DNA of 64,000 nt, taken from positions 15,878,501 to 15,942,500 of the forward strand of contig CAMQGK010000637.1 in assembly GCA_947000775.1 (NCBI GenBank). The letters run 5' to 3'. Shown in pieces: positions 58,871 to 64,000 of the stretch. The notes under the pieces were generated by a model. The model saw only the letters and a program-made list of their open reading frames with translations. It had not been told where the DNA came from and searched no databases. Origin of the DNA: Pterois miles. Lineage: Eukaryota; Chordata; Actinopteri; Perciformes; Scorpaenidae. The position numbers and the translations under genes were made by a program. Every line of letters begins with the position of its first letter. Within the stretch, counting starts at the first letter, position 1.

Positions 58871-60384
58871 TCACCTTCTGCTGAATTCATACCAGGCAGT
58901 GGCAAAATGCGGCTCGCTGCAGCAATGACAATTTTCTGCGGCATATGAATACAGATTCATATGTTTCAGATGGGAAGAAATTTTTTGTAACATACTGTAG
59001 GTTAATAGGTCACAAAATCTGTTTACAGATTAGTCTACAGGTCCTCCCTGCTTGCACTTTGCTGCTAAAAGTTAAACTTTTTCCAGCTTTTAGTTTGGCC
59101 GCACTTCTCTGCAGAATCAAACCGCTGCAGGTCGGAAGTTTCCACAACAGCTTTTCATGGAAATGGACAATGGATAGCCATTTTTTTAAAGTTTTATGGA
59201 CCAAACAATCAATTGTTTTGTAAGAGAAAGATTGCTGCCTTTGAAAGGAATTACAAATAAACTTCAGTGTTTCAAAGAATGGTTTTGACTCTTATTTTGT
59301 TAAAAAAGGAAATTCTATTGGCAGCACACGCGACAGATAATCAGTCAAGACAATGAACAAGCAGCTGACATGGAGACTTGGAATCCAACAGATGGTTGCT
59401 ACAACAGCATGGCCCTCAGCTAAAAGATTCGTTTTAACATTAAAGAGTAATACTGTGTTGCAGAGAAGCCTTACGACAGTCCTGACCAATAACATGCATT
59501 TCGTTCCATAACGAAAACAATGCATTTGTTCAACAAATACTTTGTTTTGAAGGTAGACAGGGCCCAAGGAGTCAATTTTCAAGTTTTCTATTGTTGCATA
59601 GCAACAGTCAGCTGGCCAACTTGCCGGCTAAAAATGCATCTTGAGGATCCACACCCATAGTATTGACTGTACTTGGCAGAATAAATCAAGGTTTCAGCGG
59701 CACAAAAGAAGACACTGTCTGAAAGTCGTCACTGCTGCCTGTCCCTGAGAAGCAGACAGTGCCACATCACTGAGCACTCCATCTCATGTTAAGCATCGCC
59801 AGCACAGCCTTGTGTTTATCTGAAGGACTCTTACATTAGCAATTCATCACAAAGACTCAAGGAAATCACCATGCAGAAGTCCCATCTGTCTAGAGTGATG
59901 TGATATTTACTTTCCTTTGCCAGATAAAGCGTATTTATTCTGTATGACTCATCAGAGCTGAGGGTAACAGTGTCTCCAGGTCGAGTAAATAAAGAGAGGG
60001 AGAAGGGGATGAATAACACAAAACAAACATAAATACATGACGTATGAGATGACAGAATTATGTAAGTTAAAGGACGGGAACATATTCTGAGTTCTTTAGG
60101 ACAATAGACTACCACAAGTACCCATTAAATATGATCAAGCAAATTTAGGGTTTGCAAATGAAAAAAAATACATTGTCACTGAAACTTGTTTATATTGAGG
60201 CATCTCTCGCTTTAATATCTCTGGGTGAATAAGGCCATTGTGGGCAATGTTGCAAATCAATGAGCAGCACTGTTTGATGGCAATATTGGATTTTTATGTC
60301 ATTTTTGCATCAGTGTAATGCAGTGCTTTGATTTATCAGGTACTTAACTTCCTGGATTAGCCCAAAACAAACAATCTAATTGGT

Positions 60385-60560
60385 TTGTGAAGGTTCTCAT
60401 TCATCCAGGTCATATTCATTCTGGCAAAAAGTTGAATCGAAGGCAACTGGACTTAGATTTGTCCCTGAAGACGTTTCGCCCCTTATCCAAGTGGCTTCAT
60501 CAGTTCGAACGCTGCAGTCTGACTAGTCCCCACTAGTCTGACCAGTGGGGACTAGTTGGT
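60385..60560. repeat. interspersed repeat with 13-bp perfect stem
   Basis: Contains TTCTCATTCATCCAGGTCAT and GAAGACGTTTCGCCCCTTAT, motifs of a common fish repeat. It ends in an inverted repeat: ACTAGTCCCCACT (60522-60534) and AGTGGGGACTAGT (60544-60556) with a 9-nt loop. Confidence 0.55.
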
Positions 60561-60837
60561 TACTTCATTCACTAACAATTCCTCAATTAATGTTCCAGAA
60601 AATGTGTCCATGTCACAATATATTGATAAGGCAATATACAACTACATCATCTGGAAGATTAAATCTATAACATTAACACTAGCACAAATAATTTGAGAGG
60701 TTTTTTTCATTTTCTTGATATCTTTCACAATAAATGTATTAGATATCTCTAAAAAATCTCCCATTGTCTATGACTCTCCTGCTTTTCCAAACTGCATAGC
60801 TGTGTAACTAGAGCTCGAAATGTTAATACATTTTTTA

Positions 60838-61045
60838 AAGAATCTTAAATGTGAATATTTCTTTACTCCTCTGTGACAGTAAACTGAACATTGTTGTGTA
60901 CAAAACAAGACATTTCAGCAGGTCATCTTGCGCTTTGGGACACAAATTTTTCCCCATTTTCTGACATTTTATAGACCAAACAACTAACTGACTAATCGAC
61001 AGATTAATTAAGAATGAAAATAATCGTAACTCTATCAGTAACAGT
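60838..61045 (+). repeat. interspersed MITE-like repeat, copy 2
   Basis: Plus-strand relative of 10905-11137: TTTCTTTACTCCTCTGTGAC, ACAAAACAAGACATTTCAGC and TATAGACCAAACAACTAACT are clear shared landmarks. Confidence 0.7.
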
Positions 61046-62394
61046 ATGGAACAAAGACAGCACGAGGTATCTCCACCCATAAAGCGTCTCTGAGGACCTT
61101 TTAGAGAATAACAGGTATGTGAAAGAAATCAACATCAACTGACATCAACCATAGACTGGTCTTTGAATTGTTGCACAGCATTTTGTAGATGCCTCAAATT
61201 GTGCAGTGTAAGATAAAAAATGATTGCACTCCAACACAAGAACATGCATTTTTCAGTTTAAAAAATTCAGTCTTGCCTACAGGGTTTTTGACTTAACCCT
61301 CATGCAACAGTCAATATGAAACCACTGTCAGAATAAGACATAGATAATAAGACATAGTAGATAACAGAAATAACAATAATTCTGTCCTCCCTTCTGGTTA
61401 CAACATTGCATAATTAGCTGAAACCATACCTTGGGACTTCAGAGTAGTTCCTCCCCACTCTACTACCGTCTCATCCCAGTATTTTCCGTGTCTAGTAACA
61501 ACAGTGCTCCCCAACCAGCCTTCACTTCACTGTTGGCTAAATATGTCATACACCTAACGAGGCCTGGTGAATGACAATGAGCAAACTTTCCTTCAAGAGC
61601 TGCTGCTCCTCCTCTGTGGAGGACCTGCTTATTGTCCTGTGGCGGAGCTCACGAGGGAATAGGAGAGTGCCAACCCATCCTGTTTACGCCACTTCAAACC
61701 CCAAATCACAATGGCGTTGCTAAACACACTGCTTAGTGGTGCACAAGGTTGAAACAAAGCCAGCAAGTGTATTTTTTTGTATTTAGCTTCAAGACGGAGG
61801 AGTTAACACACAATATGTTCCAATGTGAGTTTGCAGTCAGGCAAACGTCTGTATTAATGTGTGTCACTGTCAATCCATTTAGTAGATTAGGAGATATTTC
61901 ACTGGAGAAAAGGTCTGGGGACTAACTAAAATGATGATGGGTGGTATAAATTAGTGGTTAGCAAACTAAAGTTAGTTATGTCTTGTCAAGTTACTGTAGT
62001 TAGATAAGTCACCAGCATAACACTGCATAGCTCTCTGGTGTATCCACATTCCACAAGTTGCAAATACTGTAATTTTTTTAGCTTTATTTACAAATAGTTA
62101 CAGATAGATATAGATAGCCTAAAGCTGACATGTTAGGTATACGGATCCTACAGTTTTCCCATTCTTGCTGCTGATGCGTCTCATTTTATTGCGTCTATCC
62201 TCTGTTTTTGGTTCGGCAGCCAATAAAAACTTAGCTCTGGGCTCTTTATCCTGTAGTGAATCCCATCACCCAGCAACTTTTAGGCGTCTGTCTTTTGTTT
62301 GTAAGCAGATGAAAGTGAGAAGGAGGAACCTTCACGCAACACAAAGTCAATGGAGAGCTATGAATTGTTTTCCCGTCCGGTCTGGGCAGGACTT

Positions 62395-62632
62395 AATCGT
62401 GCTCTATATTAATGGTGGCACTAGAGGAAAGGCCTGGGGATCACTTGATGATGAGTCATTAGGATTCATCATCTGGGCATCATGAATTCTGTACAAAACG
62501 TCATGTCAATCAATCCAATATTTCAACAGAGATTATTCAGTCTGGACCAAAGTACTAGACTGACCAACCAACAGCAACATCCTTAGAGCCGTACCGCTAG
62601 CTAGCGTGTCTCAAGAAAATCTAGCTTGTCAA
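62395..62632 (+). repeat. interspersed repeat
   Basis: Contains GGCCTGGGGATCACTTGATG, TCATTAGGATTCATCATCTG and AGTCTGGACCAAAGTACTAG, landmarks of a high-copy fish repeat; a degenerate inverse copy is at 15478-15660. Confidence 0.45.
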
Positions 62633-63540
62633 ATACTGTCATGGTGATTAATACTGACACAGTTACCAACAACTGTTGCAGCAATCTTTCATTTATTTTT
62701 AATCTGTGTTCAATCTATCCTCTCTCAGTCTACACAATATAAATCTACTATTATGTTGATTTGACGGGGCTAAAATAGTAGATCCTTTCACACGGCCACT
62801 TATTAACACATAACTGAGAAAAGGGCCAGTAAGCAGTTCAGTCAGGCAGATACTGAGTGCCACATGTTGTTCTAACTGCACTTCATAGGGAGGGGATAGC
62901 ACTGCTCACTATCCACACTGACTGAGGTTGTTTTCATATTGGAGCCTGGAACCTCTGCAGTCTCATGACTCAATAAGTACTGCATTTGTTAGCTAAGCTT
63001 GTCAATGAAAAATCCCTTTATGCAATCAGTCAATTCAGAGCTAAAATCCAAAACAACAACGTAAGATTAACATCTTGTACCATGACTCCACTCTTATCCA
63101 CACACCGTCTTAGCCAGTCCTCCACAGCTGCGTCATTATGTGGCAGACTCCAGTCCAACTGATGATTATGCAGATAAAAGAACACATTAGCAACAATGCA
63201 CAACATAAAACCACATAGCTTTAGCCTACAAGCTATCCCCTTAGTAACTGGAGTCTTATTTCAAATGAGTACTGAATGGAGTCAAGCACCAACAATGCTC
63301 ATCATTCATTGCAGACAGATGAATCATAGCAGTATCCGTGACTAAGTGACTCATTAAACCAATGTAAACATACACAAGGTTACTGCCCTGCAAAAGTACA
63401 GAGAACTGCTCTTAACCACTGCTGCACCCAGAACAGGGGACAGGAGATGGCCATGGGTGATTAAAATAGCTACTCTGTCCAAACAGAAACCACCCTTAGT
63501 TGTATAAAGATAAACCAAATCAACGCTGAGCTTGTATTAG

Positions 63541-63645
63541 TTATTTTTTAAAAATTTAATTTTCGAGGGGGATTTGGGGGGGTGGGGGGGGGGGGGGGGA
63601 AAGGAAAGGGAAGGGGGGTTGGGCCCTTTTAAAAAAATTAATGTT
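63541..63645. other. probable low-quality or mis-assembled sequence
   Basis: Long G homopolymers (up to 17), then GGAAAGGGAAGGGGGGTTGG and GCCCTTTTAAAAAAATT. The sudden merging of homopolymers does not fit the flanking composition. Confidence 0.55.
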
Positions 63646-64000
63646 ACAGTGGGCTTTTCTGTTGAGCATGGCTGCCATTGCCATGTGATGGAAAGAAAAT
63701 TAAAAAAAATATTTCCTCACAAAGTCAGGTACTTTCACCACATGAGCCAAACATGAGTTTGTGAAGTGAGCATTCACAAAATCCATCAAAGCTGGGCAAA
63801 TGTAGGAACATTTGGTAGAAAATAAGTGTGGTGTTGCATCATTACAACAAATGCTGCAGTATCCTGAGTCAGCGAGTGTGATAACTAGGTGCAATACTTT
63901 TCAGTATGATGTGTAAAGAAATGTCCTAAATACTAGAGGAATAGCTGGCTGTTGTGTGCTGCAAACCTCCAAACAAGTGGTGCGATCGCGCCCACAGTTT

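Larger units (their letters stand above)
57981..64000. other. upstream flank of hycc2
   Basis: Dominated by interspersed repeats (two SINEs, a MITE-like copy, a palindrome-bearing repeat, a repeat near 62400). No gene seen on either strand. The hycc2 promoter should be here or beyond the window, but no CpG-rich stretch stands out. Confidence 0.45.

Noticed and set aside
62165..62485. 106-codon plus-strand ORF
   Set aside because: Lies in repeat-like sequence, with no family resemblance or splice context.

Overview
The window is vertebrate nuclear DNA, almost certainly from a ray-finned (teleost, probably percomorph) fish. It has two intron-rich genes, long CA/GT microsatellites, and many degenerate SINEs, MITE-like elements and non-LTR relics of kinds that recur in percomorph genomes. 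That taxonomic reading comes from recall of the repeats and protein families; no search was run.

Both recognisable genes lie on the minus strand, head to tail. From about 19.8 kb down to base 1 is trpm2, the ADP-ribose- and Ca2+-gated cation channel. I could join 32 coding exons with matching splice phases into 1453 uninterrupted codons. The window edge cuts the gene shortly before its stop codon. From about 58.0 kb down to about 22.5 kb is hycc2 (fam126b), a hyccin-family subunit of the plasma-membrane PI4-kinase III-alpha complex. Eleven coding exons join into exactly 603 codons (602 aa plus stop). A probable 5' noncoding exon lies at 57896..57980 and a probable poly(A) signal at 22561..22566.

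Layout: 1-19832 trpm2; 19835-22560 intergenic, with a long TA repeat, a degenerate SINE and a patch of poor-quality sequence; 22545-26216 hycc2 3' UTR; 26217-51775 hycc2 coding exons and introns; 51803-57895 hycc2 first intron; 57981-64000 upstream flank with two back-to-back SINEs, other repeats and a second poor-quality patch. No plus-strand gene, functional tRNA or rRNA gene, or CRISPR array was seen.

The two genes are not known to act in one pathway. One speculative link is that hyccin supports PI4P/PI(4,5)P2 supply at the plasma membrane and many TRP channels are phosphoinositide-sensitive. The more notable signals are regulatory or structural: (TG)n tracts directly against a 3' splice site in each gene, complementary CA and GT tracts just after the hycc2 stop codon, an in-frame cassette-like exon in hycc2, a possible alternative N-terminus for trpm2, a degenerate Nudix box, and an acidic residue in the trpm2 selectivity filter.
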